Positions 28,048 to 38,521 are shown, numbered from the stretch's first letter. The stretch: DNA of 64,000 bases from Bacteroides salyersiae WAL 10018 = DSM 18765 = JCM 12988 (GCF_000381365.1 NZ_KB905466.1:1052693-1116692), one strand, 5' to 3'. Numbers and translations: made by a program. The notes: generated from the sequence alone by a model not told the origin.

Positions 28048-29160
28048 ATGGCAGATAGTAACAATATATTAGAAAAATTAGATGGTCTTGTGGCTCGTTT
28101 TGAGGAAGTTTCTACCCTCATTACCGACCCGGCAGTGATTGCCGACCAAAAACGTTACGTCAAACTAACCAAAGAATATAAAGAACTTGACGACCTGATG
28201 AAGGCCCGCAAGGAATACATACAAACATTGGCCAACATCGAAGAAGCCAAAGACATACTTGCCAACGAATCGGATGCCGACATGCGTGAAATGGCAAAAG
28301 AAGAATTGGACAATAGTCAAGAGCGCCTCCCCGAACTGGAAGAAGAGATAAAAATCTTGCTTGTACCGGCAGATCCACAGGACAGCAAAAATGCCATTCT
28401 TGAAATACGTGGTGGTACGGGTGGCGATGAAGCTGCTATCTTCGCCGGTGATCTTTTCCGCATGTATGTTAAGTTCTGTGAGTCTAAAGGCTGGAAACTG
28501 GAAGTATCCAGTGCAAATGAGGGAGCAGCCGGCGGGTACAAAGAAATTATTTGTAGTATCACAGGAGATAACGTATATGGAACAATGAAATATGAATCGG
28601 GAGTACATCGTGTACAACGTGTACCTGCCACTGAAACACAGGGACGTGTGCATACTTCCGCCGCTTCCGTAGCCGTACTTCCCGAAGCGGAAGAGTTCGA
28701 TGTTGTGATCAATGAGGGAGAAATAAAATGGGATACGTTTCGTTCCGGTGGTGCCGGTGGTCAGAATGTGAATAAAGTAGAATCGGGGGTTCGCCTACGC
28801 TACATCTGGAAAAACCCGAATACGGGTATTTCCGAAGAAATCCTTATTGAATGTACGGAAACCCGTGACCAACCGAAAAATAAAGAACGTGCTCTCGCGC
28901 GTCTGCGTACCTTTATCTATGACAAAGAGCACCAAAAGTACATTGACGACATTGCTTCCAAACGCAAAACAATGGTTTCTACCGGCGACCGTTCTGCTAA
29001 AATCCGTACTTACAACTATCCGCAAGGACGCATTACCGATCACCGAATCAATTACACAATCTATAACCTTGCCGCATTCATGGACGGAGATATCCAAGAA
29101 TGTATAGACAAGTTGACGGTAGCCGAAAATACGGAACGCCTCAAAGAGAGCGAACTATAA
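28048..29160 (+). CDS. prfA: Peptide chain release factor 1
   Basis: RF1 releases the peptide at UAA and UAG codons. The 370-residue protein from the ATG at 28048 (MADSNNILEKLD) has the N-terminal helical domain, the codon-recognition segment RVPATETQGRVHTS (PxT is P-A-T here) and the catalytic GGQ in SGGAGGQNVNK, about residue 237. The C-terminal KRKTMVSTGDRSAKIRTYNYPQGRITDHR is conserved. An upstream in-frame codon at 28021 falls in the repeat region and is not used here. A purine-rich word repeat follows. Confidence 0.96.
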   Translation: MADSNNILEKLDGLVARFEEVSTLITDPAVIADQKRYVKLTKEYKELDDLMKARKEYIQTLANIEEAKDILANESDADMREMAKEELDNSQERLPELEEEIKILLVPADPQDSKNAILEIRGGTGGDEAAIFAGDLFRMYVKFCESKGWKLEVSSANEGAAGGYKEIICSITGDNVYGTMKYESGVHRVQRVPATETQGRVHTSAASVAVLPEAEEFDVVINEGEIKWDTFRSGGAGGQNVNKVESGVRLRYIWKNPNTGISEEILIECTETRDQPKNKERALARLRTFIYDKEHQKYIDDIASKRKTMVSTGDRSAKIRTYNYPQGRITDHRINYTIYNLAAFMDGDIQECIDKLTVAENTERLKESEL

Positions 29161-29235
29161 AAAAGGGAGAACTCAAAAGAGAGAAGGGAGAATTGAGAGA
29201 AGGGAGAATTGAGAGGGGAGAAGGAAAGAAGAGAG
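29161..29235. repeat. Purine-rich word repeat (GGGAGAATTGAGA)
   Basis: Tandem near-copies of AGAAGGGAGAATTGAG lie directly after the prfA stop. The second half of the gap carries ACCGTAAAATTGTAAATCGTAAAT words. Confidence 0.5.
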
Positions 29236-29276
29236 AGAATTTTCAACCGTAAAATTGTAAATCGTAAATATAAAAG

Positions 29277-30107
29277 ATGAATAAACAAGAATTATTTGAG
29301 AATATCAAACGCAAAAAATCATTCCTTTGCGTTGGGCTTGATACAGACATCAAAAAAATACCGGATCATCTCTTGGATGAAGCCGATCCGATCTTCGCTT
29401 TCAACAAAGCAATTATTGACGCAACTGCCGATCTTTGTATCGCCTACAAACCGAATTTGGCATTCTACGAAAGTATGGGTGTAAAAGGCTGGATCGCTTT
29501 TGAAAAAACAGTGAAGTATATCAAAGAAAATTATCCCGACCAGTTTATCATTGCCGATGCAAAACGCGGTGACATTGGAAACACATCTGCAATGTATGCC
29601 CGTATCTTCTTTGAGGAACTGAACATAGACTCGGTTACCGTTGCTCCATACATGGGTGAGGACAGCGTTACACCATTTCTGACCTATGAGGGTAAATGGG
29701 TAATTCTTCTTGCTCTCACCAGCAACAAAGGTTCACACGATTTCCAATTGACAGAAGATATTAATGGAGAGCGTCTTTTCGAAAAAGTATTGCGGAAATC
29801 ACAAGAATGGGCCGGTGATGAACAAATGATGTATGTAGTAGGTGCTACCCAGGGGCGTGCCTTTGAAGATATCCGTAAAATTGTTCCTAACCATTTCCTT
29901 CTTGTACCCGGTGTAGGTGCGCAAGGCGGCTCACTTGAAGAAGTGTGCAAATATGGTATGAACGATACTTGCGGATTAATCGTAAACTCTTCCCGTGGAA
30001 TTATTTATGCAGACAAAACCGAAAACTTTGCACAAGCAGCCAGAAAAGCCGCACAAGAAGTACAGGAGCAAATGGCAGAAGAGCTGAAAAAAGTGATTAA
30101 CGATTAG
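29277..30107 (+). CDS. pyrF: Orotidine 5'-phosphate decarboxylase (type 2)
   Basis: PyrF makes UMP from OMP. The 276 residues and motifs are of the longer type 2 family: [14 protein letters not shown] at the N-terminus, the catalytic [15 protein letters not shown] (about residues 90-105), and the phosphate-binding [16 protein letters not shown] (about 210-225). It starts at ATG 29277. It is followed after 28 bases by the HD-domain gene, so the two are probably co-transcribed. Confidence 0.95.
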   Translation: MNKQELFENIKRKKSFLCVGLDTDIKKIPDHLLDEADPIFAFNKAIIDATADLCIAYKPNLAFYESMGVKGWIAFEKTVKYIKENYPDQFIIADAKRGDIGNTSAMYARIFFEELNIDSVTVAPYMGEDSVTPFLTYEGKWVILLALTSNKGSHDFQLTEDINGERLFEKVLRKSQEWAGDEQMMYVVGATQGRAFEDIRKIVPNHFLLVPGVGAQGGSLEEVCKYGMNDTCGLIVNSSRGIIYADKTENFAQAARKAAQEVQEQMAEELKKVIND

Positions 30108-30135
30108 TCATCACCAATCACTTACCACTAATTAC

Positions 30136-31371
30136 ATGGCTTACGAAAGAAAGATAATAAACGATCCGGTATTCGGATTCATCAACATACCGAAGGGATT
30201 GTTGTATGACATCGTACGACACCCCCTTTTACAACGATTAACCCGTATCAAACAAGTAGGATTGTCATCGGTAGTATATCCCGGAGCACAGCATACCCGT
30301 TTTCAACATTCATTGGGAGCTTTCCACCTGATGAGCGAAGCCATTATGCAACTTGCTTCTAAAGGAAACTTCATTTTCGACAGTGAAGCAGAAGCTGTAC
30401 AGGCGGCAATCCTGTTACATGATATCGGACACGGTCCTTTCTCACATGTACTTGAGGACACGATTGTAAAAGGCATATCGCACGAGGAAATTTCCCTTAT
30501 GCTGATGGAACGTATGAATAAGGAGATGAACGGACAACTCAGCCTTGCGATACAAATATTCAAGGATGAATATCCCAAACGCTTCCTTCATCAACTCGTA
30601 AGTGGACAGTTAGACATGGACCGTCTCGACTATTTACGCCGGGACAGCTTTTATACAGGAGTCACAGAAGGTAATATCGGATCTGCCCGTATCATAAAAA
30701 TGCTCGATGTAGCGGATGATCATCTGGTGGTAGAGTCCAAAGGTATCTATTCTATCGAAAACTTTCTTACGGCCCGTCGGTTGATGTATTGGCAAGTATA
30801 TCTGCACAAAACATCGGTAGCCTATGAGCGGATGCTCATCAGCACTTTGCTACGGGCAAAAGAGCTTGCCCGTAAAGGAGTGGAGCTATTCGCTTCACCG
30901 GCGCTTCATTTCTTCCTGTACAATGATATCGATCCGGAGAAGTTTCATAGTAATCCCGAATGTCTGGAGAATTTCATCCAGTTGGACGATAACGATATAT
31001 GGACTTCGCTTAAGGTATGGAGTACCCATCCGGACAAAGTGCTCTCTACGCTCAGCCTCGGAATGATCAATCGCAATATCTTTAAAGTGGAAATATCTTC
31101 CGAACCCATTAGTGAAGAAAGGAAGAAAGAATTAACTTTGCAAATAAGCCGGCAATTAGGCATCACACTTTCCGAAGCGAACTATTTTGTTTCTACCCCC
31201 AGCATCGAAAAGAATATGTACGAACCGGCAGATGATAGTATTGACATTATCTATAAGGACGGCACAATCAAAAATATTGCCGAAGCATCGGATATGTTAA
31301 ACATCTCGTTGCTCTCCAAAAAGGTAAAGAAATACTATATCTGCTACCAACGTTTGCATATACAAGTATAA
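30136..31371 (+). CDS. HD-domain phosphohydrolase
   Basis: A 411-residue HD-superfamily metal-dependent phosphohydrolase, of the group related to dNTP triphosphohydrolases (SAMHD1/YdhJ-like). Metal ligands are visible: the first His in HTRFQHSLGAFHL (about residues 55-68), HD in ILLHDIGHGPFSHVLED (about 93-109) and Asp in SGQLDMDRLDYLRRDS (about 155-170). Its substrate is not known from sequence. It closes the pyrF unit and precedes lpxD by 134 bases; that gap can form a weak structure (GTCCG near 31410, CGGAC near 31455). Confidence 0.88.
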   Translation: MAYERKIINDPVFGFINIPKGLLYDIVRHPLLQRLTRIKQVGLSSVVYPGAQHTRFQHSLGAFHLMSEAIMQLASKGNFIFDSEAEAVQAAILLHDIGHGPFSHVLEDTIVKGISHEEISLMLMERMNKEMNGQLSLAIQIFKDEYPKRFLHQLVSGQLDMDRLDYLRRDSFYTGVTEGNIGSARIIKMLDVADDHLVVESKGIYSIENFLTARRLMYWQVYLHKTSVAYERMLISTLLRAKELARKGVELFASPALHFFLYNDIDPEKFHSNPECLENFIQLDDNDIWTSLKVWSTHPDKVLSTLSLGMINRNIFKVEISSEPISEERKKELTLQISRQLGITLSEANYFVSTPSIEKNMYEPADDSIDIIYKDGTIKNIAEASDMLNISLLSKKVKKYYICYQRLHIQV

Positions 31372-31505
31372 AATATTCATTAAAGAGTAAGGATATATAA
31401 AAAAAAAGTCCGTTATTTGTGCTCTGATAGAGGTGCGCATACAAAAGCAGCCCTTATCGGACATATAAAAAACGGAAAAAAATCATATAATAATAGAGTA
31501 AAAAC

Positions 31506-32549
31506 ATGGAGTTTTCGGCTAAGCAAATTGCAGCATTTATCCAAGGAGAAGTTATAGGAGATGAAAACGCAACTGTACATACGTTCGCTAAAATAGAAGA
31601 AGGAATACCAGGAGCAATTTCATTCCTTTCCAATCCGAAGTATACACCTTATATATATGAAAGCCAATCCAGTATCATACTGGTAAATAAGGATTTTGAG
31701 CCGGAACATGAAATAAAGGCTACTTTAATAAAGGTAGACAATGCCTATGAAAGCCTCGCCAAATTAATGAATCTCTACGAAATGAGTAAACCTAAAAAAC
31801 AAGGTATCGACTCATTGGCATTCGTCTCTCCCACTGCACATATCGGTGAAAATGTATACGTCGGTGCTTTTGCCTACATCGGAGAAAACACCGTTATCGG
31901 AGATAATACCCTCGTCTATCCGCACACTTATGTAGGAGATAATGTGAAGATCGGCAGTAACTGCCTTCTTTATTCTAACGTAACCATCTATCACGACTGT
32001 CATATAGGTAATGAATGTGTCTTACATTCAGGTGCAGTAATCGGAGCAGACGGTTTTGGCTTCGCACCGACTCCTCAAGGTTACGAAAAGATTCCCCAAA
32101 TCGGCATTGTTATCCTTGAAGACAGAATAGACATTGGTGCCAACACTTGTGTTGACCGTGCAACGATGGGAGCTACAATCGTTCACAGTGGTGTTAAGCT
32201 GGATAATCTTGTTCAAGTAGCACACAATGATGAAATAGGTTCACATACGGTCATGGCAGCCCAGGTAGGAATTGCCGGTTCTACTAAAATAGGAGAATGG
32301 TGTATGTTCGGTGGGCAAGTAGGTATCGCCGGCCATATCAAAATCGGTGATAAAGTGAATCTCGGAGCACAATCCGGTGTACCGGGCAGTATTAAATCCG
32401 AAAGCCAGTTAATTGGTACTCCTCCGATGGAACCGAAGCAGTATTTCAAAGCAGCCGTCGTACATAAAAACTTACCTGAACTACAACAAGAACTGCGTAA
32501 TCTACGCAAAGAACTTGAAGAATTAAAACAACAACTAATAAATAAGTAA
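31506..32549 (+). CDS. lpxD: UDP-3-O-acylglucosamine N-acyltransferase
   Basis: LpxD adds the second, N-linked acyl chain in lipid A synthesis. The 347-residue protein has the uridine-binding N-terminal domain (about 1-100), a left-handed beta-helix of hexapeptide repeats (about 105-310, for example [22 protein letters not shown]) and a C-terminal helix ([19 protein letters not shown]). The catalytic His is in [11 protein letters not shown] (about residue 240). It begins the lpxD/lpxC-fabZ/lpxA operon, with 3-base gaps between the genes. Confidence 0.96.
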   Translation: MEFSAKQIAAFIQGEVIGDENATVHTFAKIEEGIPGAISFLSNPKYTPYIYESQSSIILVNKDFEPEHEIKATLIKVDNAYESLAKLMNLYEMSKPKKQGIDSLAFVSPTAHIGENVYVGAFAYIGENTVIGDNTLVYPHTYVGDNVKIGSNCLLYSNVTIYHDCHIGNECVLHSGAVIGADGFGFAPTPQGYEKIPQIGIVILEDRIDIGANTCVDRATMGATIVHSGVKLDNLVQVAHNDEIGSHTVMAAQVGIAGSTKIGEWCMFGGQVGIAGHIKIGDKVNLGAQSGVPGSIKSESQLIGTPPMEPKQYFKAAVVHKNLPELQQELRNLRKELEELKQQLINK

Positions 32550-32552
32550 CCA

Positions 32553-33938
32553 ATGCTGAAACAAAAAACTCTGAAGGATAGCTTTTCACTGAGAGGAAAA
32601 GGTCTTCACACTGGTCTTGATCTGACAGTAACGTTTAACCCTGCGCCCGAAAACCACGGATATAAAATTCAGCGTATCGATGTGGAAGGACATCCGGTCA
32701 TCGATGCTGTGGCAGACAACGTGACAGAGACGACACGTGGTACTGTGTTAGCCAAAAATGGAGTAAAAGTAAGCACCGTTGAACATGGAATGGCAGCTCT
32801 TTATGCCTTAGGCATAGATAATTGTCTTATTCAAGTAAACGGTCCGGAGTTTCCTATTCTGGACGGTAGTGCACAATATTACGTACAAGAGATAGAAAAG
32901 GTCGGCATAGAAGAGCAAAATGCTGTCAAGGACTTTTATATAATCAAATCAAAAATCGAATTCCGCGACGAGGAGACTGGTTCGTCTATCATTGTATTGC
33001 CGGACGAAAATTTCAGTCTGAACGTATTGGTATCCTACGATTCTACTATCATCCCTAACCAGTTCGCAACACTGGAAGATATGAATAATTTTAAAGAGGA
33101 AGTAGCTGCCAGCCGTACATTCGTATTTGTCCGTGAAATTGAACCGTTACTATCAGCCGGACTGATCAAAGGAGGTGACTTAGACAATGCCATCGTTATC
33201 TATGAACGTAAAATGTCTCAAGAGAGTTACGATCAGTTGGCAGATGTCATGGGAGTTCCCCACATGGATGCCAACCAATTGGGGTATATTAATCACAAAC
33301 CATTGGTATGGCCTAATGAATGCGCCCGTCACAAATTACTCGATGTCATCGGTGACCTTGCCCTTATCGGCAAACCCATCAAAGGCCGCATCATTGCAAC
33401 TCGTCCGGGACATACGATCAACAACAAGTTTGCCCGTCAGATGCGCAAAGAAATCCGTTTGCACGAAATACAGGCTCCCATATACAACTGCAATGAAGCG
33501 CCTATCATGGATGTAAACCGCATCCGCGAACTGCTTCCTCACCGGTATCCATTCCAGTTGGTAGATAAAGTGATTGAAATTGGTGCCAACTATATTGTAG
33601 GAATCAAGAATGTCACTTCCAATGAACCCTTCTTCCAAGGTCACTTCCCCGAGGAACCGGTAATGCCCGGTGTACTTCAGATAGAAGCAATGGCACAGAT
33701 CGGAGGATTGCTCGTGCTCAATTCAGTAGACGAACCTAACCGCTATTCTACTTATTTCATGAAAATAGACGGTGTGAAATTCCGCCAAAAAGTAGTACCG
33801 GGAGATACCCTTATCTTTCGGGTAGAACTGTTAGCTCCTATTCGGCGAGGCATATCCACTATGAAAGGTTACGCTTTCGTAGGTGAAAAGGTAGTATGTG
33901 AAGCGGAATTTATGGCTCAAATAGTAAAAAACAAATAA
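32553..33938 (+). CDS. lpxC-fabZ: Bifunctional LpxC deacetylase / FabZ dehydratase
   Basis: 461 residues in two parts. Residues about 1-310 are LpxC, the zinc deacetylase that commits UDP-3-O-acyl-GlcNAc to lipid A: STVEHGMAALYALG (zinc His), EFPILDGSAQYY and HKLLDVIGDLALIGKP. Residues about 318-461 are FabZ, the hot-dog-fold 3-hydroxyacyl-ACP dehydratase: LLPHRYPFQLVDKV (catalytic His) and GHFPEEPVMPGVLQIEAMAQ (catalytic Glu). The fusion is a known Bacteroidetes trait and couples lipid A synthesis to its 3-hydroxyacyl-ACP supply. It starts 3 bases after lpxD. Confidence 0.97.
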   Translation: MLKQKTLKDSFSLRGKGLHTGLDLTVTFNPAPENHGYKIQRIDVEGHPVIDAVADNVTETTRGTVLAKNGVKVSTVEHGMAALYALGIDNCLIQVNGPEFPILDGSAQYYVQEIEKVGIEEQNAVKDFYIIKSKIEFRDEETGSSIIVLPDENFSLNVLVSYDSTIIPNQFATLEDMNNFKEEVAASRTFVFVREIEPLLSAGLIKGGDLDNAIVIYERKMSQESYDQLADVMGVPHMDANQLGYINHKPLVWPNECARHKLLDVIGDLALIGKPIKGRIIATRPGHTINNKFARQMRKEIRLHEIQAPIYNCNEAPIMDVNRIRELLPHRYPFQLVDKVIEIGANYIVGIKNVTSNEPFFQGHFPEEPVMPGVLQIEAMAQIGGLLVLNSVDEPNRYSTYFMKIDGVKFRQKVVPGDTLIFRVELLAPIRRGISTMKGYAFVGEKVVCEAEFMAQIVKNK

Positions 33939-33941
33939 ATT

Positions 33942-34709
33942 ATGATAAGTCCCTTAGCGTATATTCACCCTGAAGCAAAAATCGGGGAAAACGTAGAGAT
34001 CGGTCCTTTCGTTTACATCGATAAAAATGTGGTGATCGGCGATAATAACAAAATTATGCCCAATGCCAATATTTTATACGGTTCGCGTATCGGTAACGGA
34101 AATACTATTTTCCCGGGTGCCGTTATCGGTGCTATTCCACAAGATCTCAAATTTCGTGGAGAAGAAAGTACTGCCGAAATCGGAGACAATAACCTCATTC
34201 GCGAGAATGTAACCATCAACCGTGGTACGGCAGCCAAAGGAAAAACCATCGTTGGCAATAATAATCTTCTGATGGAAGGAGTGCATGTAGCCCACGACGC
34301 TATCATTGGCAACGGCTGTATTATCGGAAACTCTACTAAAATGGCGGGAGAAATTATCATCGACGATAATGCCATCATCAGTGGCGCCGTATTAATGCAC
34401 CAATTTTGCCACGTAGGCGGATATGTTATGATTCAAGGCGGATCACGTTTTAGTAAAGACATTCCCCCTTATATTATTGCCGGACGCGAACCCATTACTT
34501 ACAGTGGTATCAACATCATCGGTCTCCGTCGCCGTGGATTCTCCAATGAAGTAATTGAAAACATTCATAATGCTTACCGCATTATCTACCAAAGCGGATT
34601 AAATATTTCCGATGCTCTTACAAAAGTGGAAGCAGAAGTAGAGACGAGCCCGGAAATAGAATATATTATCAGTTTTATACGCAACTCGGAGCGAGGAATT
34701 ATTAAATAA
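33942..34709 (+). CDS. lpxA: UDP-N-acetylglucosamine O-acyltransferase
   Basis: LpxA adds the first acyl chain to UDP-GlcNAc. The 255-residue protein is a beta-helix of hexapeptide repeats (about 1-190) with the catalytic His in VHVAHDAIIGN (about residue 120), the family segment AVLMHQFCHVGGYVMIQGG, and a C-terminal helical domain (LRRRGFSNEVIENIHNAYR). It begins 3 bases after lpxC-fabZ, completing the first three steps of lipid A synthesis in one operon. Confidence 0.96.
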   Translation: MISPLAYIHPEAKIGENVEIGPFVYIDKNVVIGDNNKIMPNANILYGSRIGNGNTIFPGAVIGAIPQDLKFRGEESTAEIGDNNLIRENVTINRGTAAKGKTIVGNNNLLMEGVHVAHDAIIGNGCIIGNSTKMAGEIIIDDNAIISGAVLMHQFCHVGGYVMIQGGSRFSKDIPPYIIAGREPITYSGINIIGLRRRGFSNEVIENIHNAYRIIYQSGLNISDALTKVEAEVETSPEIEYIISFIRNSERGIIK

Positions 34710-34762
34710 CAAATCTGTCTATTGGCATATTATATATATTGAAAATTTAAAACATTATCATT

Positions 34763-35323
34763 ATGATATACAGATTTACCATCATATCTGATGAGGTGGA
34801 TAATTTCGTCAGAGAAATACAAATTGATCCGGAAGCCACTTTTTATGACTTCCATGAAGCGATATTGAAATCGACAGGGTATACCAACGATCAGATGACC
34901 TCATTTTTCCTTTGTGACGATGACTGGGAAAAGGAGAAAGAGATTACATTGGAAGAGATGGATAATAGTCCGGAAATAGACAGTTGGGTAATGAAAGATA
35001 CGACCCTCAGCGAACTGATTGAGGATGAAAAGCAGAAACTGCTCTATGTATTTGATTACATGACAGAACGTTGTTTCTTCATAGAACTGTCTGAAATCAT
35101 CACAGGAAAAGAGATGAAAGGCTCTAAATGCACAAAGAAAACCGGAGATGCCCCCAAACAGACCATGGATTTTGAAGAAATGGCTGCTGCCAGTGGTTCA
35201 TTGGATTTGGATGAAAATTTCTACGGAGACCAGGATTTCGACCTTGAGGACTTTGATGCCGAAGGTTTTGATATAGGTGGCGGTACACCTGATGCAGGAT
35301 CTTTTGAAGAAGAGAAATTATAA
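34763..35323 (+). CDS. Plasmid pRiA4b ORF-3-like protein
   Basis: 186 residues. The first 110 resemble the pRiA4b ORF-3 / IS1096 TnpR-like family (IYRFTIISDE, ATFYDFHEAILKSTGYTNDQMTSFFLCDDDWEKEKEI, LLYVFDYMTERCFFIELSEI). The C-terminal third is a very acidic tail (ENFYGDQDFDLEDFDAEGFD). The family name reflects first finds on mobile DNA; here the gene sits between lpxA and miaA with no mobile element. It may be a cytoplasmic regulator or an interaction protein; the function is unknown. It starts 53 bases after lpxA. Confidence 0.8.
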   Translation: MIYRFTIISDEVDNFVREIQIDPEATFYDFHEAILKSTGYTNDQMTSFFLCDDDWEKEKEITLEEMDNSPEIDSWVMKDTTLSELIEDEKQKLLYVFDYMTERCFFIELSEIITGKEMKGSKCTKKTGDAPKQTMDFEEMAAASGSLDLDENFYGDQDFDLEDFDAEGFDIGGGTPDAGSFEEEKL

Positions 35324-35337
35324 GCCCCAATAATATC

Positions 35338-35545
35338 GGATTTACGATTAGACGATTTACTATTTACGATTGGAAGTACTACTCTTCCAAGTGGCCAATC
35401 CTCTAATCGTAAACCGAATTATATGCCCAAACCCTAATGGGGTTTTCTCTCCCCAATCTTGTAATCATCCATCACCTCCCCTTACGGAGACATCAATAAA
35501 GCAAGATTCTTCAATCGTTTAATTGTAAATTATCTAATCGTAAAT
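35338..35545. repeat. Word-repeat region (GATTTACGATTAGACG words)
   Basis: TTACGATTAGACGATTTACTATTTACGATTGG words near 35340-35372, then complementary CTAATCGTAAACCG and a third set near the miaA start (TTTAATTGTAAATTATCTAATCG). Between them is a GGAAGTACTACTCTTCC hairpin. The last words lie within 10 bases of the miaA ATG. Confidence 0.55.
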
Positions 35546-35551
35546 CCTTTT

Positions 35552-36460
35552 ATGCCCTCTCCTACCCTTATCGTCCTTATTGGCCCTACCGGAGTTGGAA
35601 AGACAGAGTTAAGCCTCCGGTTAGCGGAACATTTTCATACAAGCATTGTTTCTGCCGATTCCAGACAGATCTATGCAGACCTTAAAATAGGTACTGCCGC
35701 CCCTACCCCGGAACAATTGAAACGGGTACCTCATTATTTGGTAGGTACACTAAAACTCACTGATTATTATAGTGCTGCGCGTTACGAGGAGGAAGCAATG
35801 ACCATCCTCGAAAGGCTATTTCAAGAACATGAAGTAGTCATTCTCACAGGAGGGTCGATGATGTATGTGGATGCCATATGCAAAGGTATTGACGATATTC
35901 CTACCGTAGATACAGAGACACGGGAGATGATGCTGCAAAGATATGAAGCGGAGGGACTTGAGAATCTCTGCTCCGAACTGAAACTGCTCGATCCGGAATA
36001 TTACAAAATTGTCGATTTAAAGAATCCCAAACGAGTCATCCATGCCCTCGAAATTTGTTATATGACAGGGAAGACCTATACTTCTTTCCGGACACAAAAA
36101 AGAAAAGAACGCCCTTTCCGCATTATAAAAATAGGATTGACACGTGACCGGGCCGAACTTTACAATCGCATCAACCACCGGGTAGATGTAATGATGGAAG
36201 AAGGGTTGCTTGAGGAGGTCCGGAATGTATATCCCTATCGCCCGCTTAACTCACTCAATACAGTAGGCTACAAAGAAATCTTCAATTATCTGGACGGAAC
36301 TTGGGAACTCCCTTTTGCCATTGAGAAGATAAAACAGAACTCACGTATCTATTCGCGTAAACAGATGACCTGGTTCAAACGGGACGAAGAGATACAGTGG
36401 TTTCACCCTGATCAGGAAAAAGAGATCATGCAAGTACTACAAAATATGGGATATCATTAA
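35552..36460 (+). CDS. miaA: tRNA dimethylallyltransferase
   Basis: MiaA transfers an isopentenyl group to A37 of tRNAs that read UNN codons. The 302-residue protein has the P-loop [14 protein letters not shown] (about residues 8-21), [19 protein letters not shown] (about 34-52) and [31 protein letters not shown] is in the C-terminal part. Start ATG 35552 gives [14 protein letters not shown]. Family proteins of this kind may occur in two copies in Bacteroidetes, so another copy elsewhere is possible. It ends convergent with the kinase at 36485. Confidence 0.95.
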   Translation: MPSPTLIVLIGPTGVGKTELSLRLAEHFHTSIVSADSRQIYADLKIGTAAPTPEQLKRVPHYLVGTLKLTDYYSAARYEEEAMTILERLFQEHEVVILTGGSMMYVDAICKGIDDIPTVDTETREMMLQRYEAEGLENLCSELKLLDPEYYKIVDLKNPKRVIHALEICYMTGKTYTSFRTQKRKERPFRIIKIGLTRDRAELYNRINHRVDVMMEEGLLEEVRNVYPYRPLNSLNTVGYKEIFNYLDGTWELPFAIEKIKQNSRIYSRKQMTWFKRDEEIQWFHPDQEKEIMQVLQNMGYH

Positions 36461-36484
36461 AGAAACGACAACTCACCGATCAAG

Positions 36485-38521
36485 TCACAAATCACCGGTA
36501 GAAAGTTCTACCTGTATTTTTGTACCTTTTCCCGGAGCAGTATCTATTCTTAATTGTCCTTTCAGATTGCGGACTCGCTCTCTAATGATATTCATACCAA
36601 TACCTGTGCCTTTGCGTTCTTTATCAAAACCTTTCCCGTTATCAGCAACCATAATCTCTATTCTGTTCTCATTCCATAATAAGCTTATGTCTATCCGGCT
36701 GGCTTCCGCATGTTTCAACGCATTTCCGGTGACCTCCTGTATGATGCGATAAATCTCCAATCCTGTATTTTGCGGTATGTTTTCCCATCCTTCTTCCGGT
36801 TGAATCGATAATGTGATTTCTGTCTTGCCCGGTTTATCGCGTTGCGATACATAATCCTCCAATATTTCCGGTAGGGTGGCATACTTAAACACAGGCGGCA
36901 TCAGATCATGCGAAATAGCCCGTACTTCCGTATGCAATGTTTTAAGAGTATTCATTATTTCTTGAGGCGTACTTTTACCTCCCTCTATCTCCATACGGAT
37001 AGCCACCAATTCATTCGATACATTATCATGGAGTTCACGGGCAAGACGATTACGTTCTACCTCCAATCCTTCCAGATAAGACTGCACCCTACGTTGCCGC
37101 GCCTCGTTCACCATAACTTGAAATTCATTTTCTTTTTCTTCCAATTTGGCTTTCTGAAGTTCTATAGTCAGATCAGCCTCCTGTTGTTTCAAATCGGCAA
37201 TCTGTAACAGATGAGCATTCAACCTCTGACGCGAACGGTAACGAACGGCTAACAGGAAAATAACAACCAATGCCAGTACCATCATCCCTATCACAAGTTG
37301 GTTGATACGTGCACGCTGTTCACTAAGTACGGTAAGCTGCTTTACGTTGCGTTCGGCCTGATCCAGATTGTACTTCACGCGAAGTGTGTTTATCTCTCTT
37401 CGCGTATTTTGTTCATACAGCCGTCTGGAAAACAGCATGGATTGGCGTTCGGCTTCCAACGCTTTATCATAAAGTTTCTGTTCCTCATATACTTTGGCAA
37501 GTATCAAATAGCTGGAAACAATGGATTCATCATAATTTATCTGTTTTTCTTCACTTAACGATTCCAGTTGTTCCAACGCAGTCCGAAGACTGTTTTCTGC
37601 CTGTGAATAATCTCCTAAATAATAAGAGATCATTCCCGAAATATATAAGATACGCGCATCCGAATCGAACTGTTTCGGATTCATCAATTTCCGCCCTGTC
37701 TCAAAGCAGTTTCTCGCTTCCTGAATCTTTCCCTGAAAGCAATAAATGAGTGCCTGACTAAGATAATTATCCGATATCTGATGACCTACATCATATGGAT
37801 TATCCGTCGTATTGTATACATCAAACGCTAAATTATTGTACATGGCAGCCGAATCGAGGTAAGCAACATCTTTCGTATTCGCATAATGTACATAATAATA
37901 TTGAGCCTGCACGGATAATTTCAAAATCTGCTGAACCGGAAAGTCAACCGGAGTCTGCTCCAAGTCTTTCATCAGTTCGGCTAATCCCTTTTCATCCTGC
38001 CACAAAACATAAATGACAGACAAATTATAGAACACATCCGTCAAGATACCCGGTTTATGTTCATTCCTATTAAAGTATTCTGCAGCTTTATAATAATTCT
38101 TTTGAGCTTCTACAAAATCAGTCAGTGTCACGTGATAAACCCCTGCCGCATAATACATCATTCCGGCAATATTATTGTTAGAAAAAGTCCCTTCATAAAC
38201 AAAGGCGCTATCCAGATAGTTCTTAGCAGCTTCCATATGACTTAGCTGAGTCTCCGACAAAGAAATAATGGAATACAAACGAGTAATAACCGCTTTATCC
38301 TCCCATTCTTTCGCTTCGGGTACTAACTGTTTCAAAACTCCGATCTGATGTTCCCGTGAAAGATTCTCTATATTCCCGGTCATGTAATAACGCTCCATCA
38401 AGGGGATAGATTTATTTTTCATTACCGACAAGATTGAATCATACTGCTGTGTTTCATCATTTTGTGCAGCAACTGCAAAAGAGGAAAGCAGAAATAGAAA
38501 AAGGAATATAAATTTTTGCAT
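36485..38521 (-). CDS. TPR-containing NarL-type sensor histidine kinase
   Basis: 678 residues: a signal peptide (MQKFIFLFLFLLSSFAVAAQ), a periplasmic TPR region (about 60-395), one transmembrane helix (about 408-428, LVIGMMVLALVVIFLLAVRY), a coiled-coil linker, then a HisKA_3 domain with the phospho-His in RNRLARELHDNVSNELVAI and a HATPase domain (IIQEVTGNALKHAE, VADNGKGFDKE, GTGIGMNIIRERV). This class phosphorylates LuxR/NarL-type response regulators. No response regulator adjoins, so it is an orphan here. The TPR sensor region suggests detection of a peptide, protein or envelope state. Confidence 0.92.
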   Translation of the reverse strand: MQKFIFLFLFLLSSFAVAAQNDETQQYDSILSVMKNKSIPLMERYYMTGNIENLSREHQIGVLKQLVPEAKEWEDKAVITRLYSIISLSETQLSHMEAAKNYLDSAFVYEGTFSNNNIAGMMYYAAGVYHVTLTDFVEAQKNYYKAAEYFNRNEHKPGILTDVFYNLSVIYVLWQDEKGLAELMKDLEQTPVDFPVQQILKLSVQAQYYYVHYANTKDVAYLDSAAMYNNLAFDVYNTTDNPYDVGHQISDNYLSQALIYCFQGKIQEARNCFETGRKLMNPKQFDSDARILYISGMISYYLGDYSQAENSLRTALEQLESLSEEKQINYDESIVSSYLILAKVYEEQKLYDKALEAERQSMLFSRRLYEQNTRREINTLRVKYNLDQAERNVKQLTVLSEQRARINQLVIGMMVLALVVIFLLAVRYRSRQRLNAHLLQIADLKQQEADLTIELQKAKLEEKENEFQVMVNEARQRRVQSYLEGLEVERNRLARELHDNVSNELVAIRMEIEGGKSTPQEIMNTLKTLHTEVRAISHDLMPPVFKYATLPEILEDYVSQRDKPGKTEITLSIQPEEGWENIPQNTGLEIYRIIQEVTGNALKHAEASRIDISLLWNENRIEIMVADNGKGFDKERKGTGIGMNIIRERVRNLKGQLRIDTAPGKGTKIQVELSTGDL

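Noticed and set aside
31372..31505. Riboswitch-like leader before lpxD
   Set aside because: Only a 5-bp GTCCG/CGGAC pair is clear; no known riboswitch core is seen.
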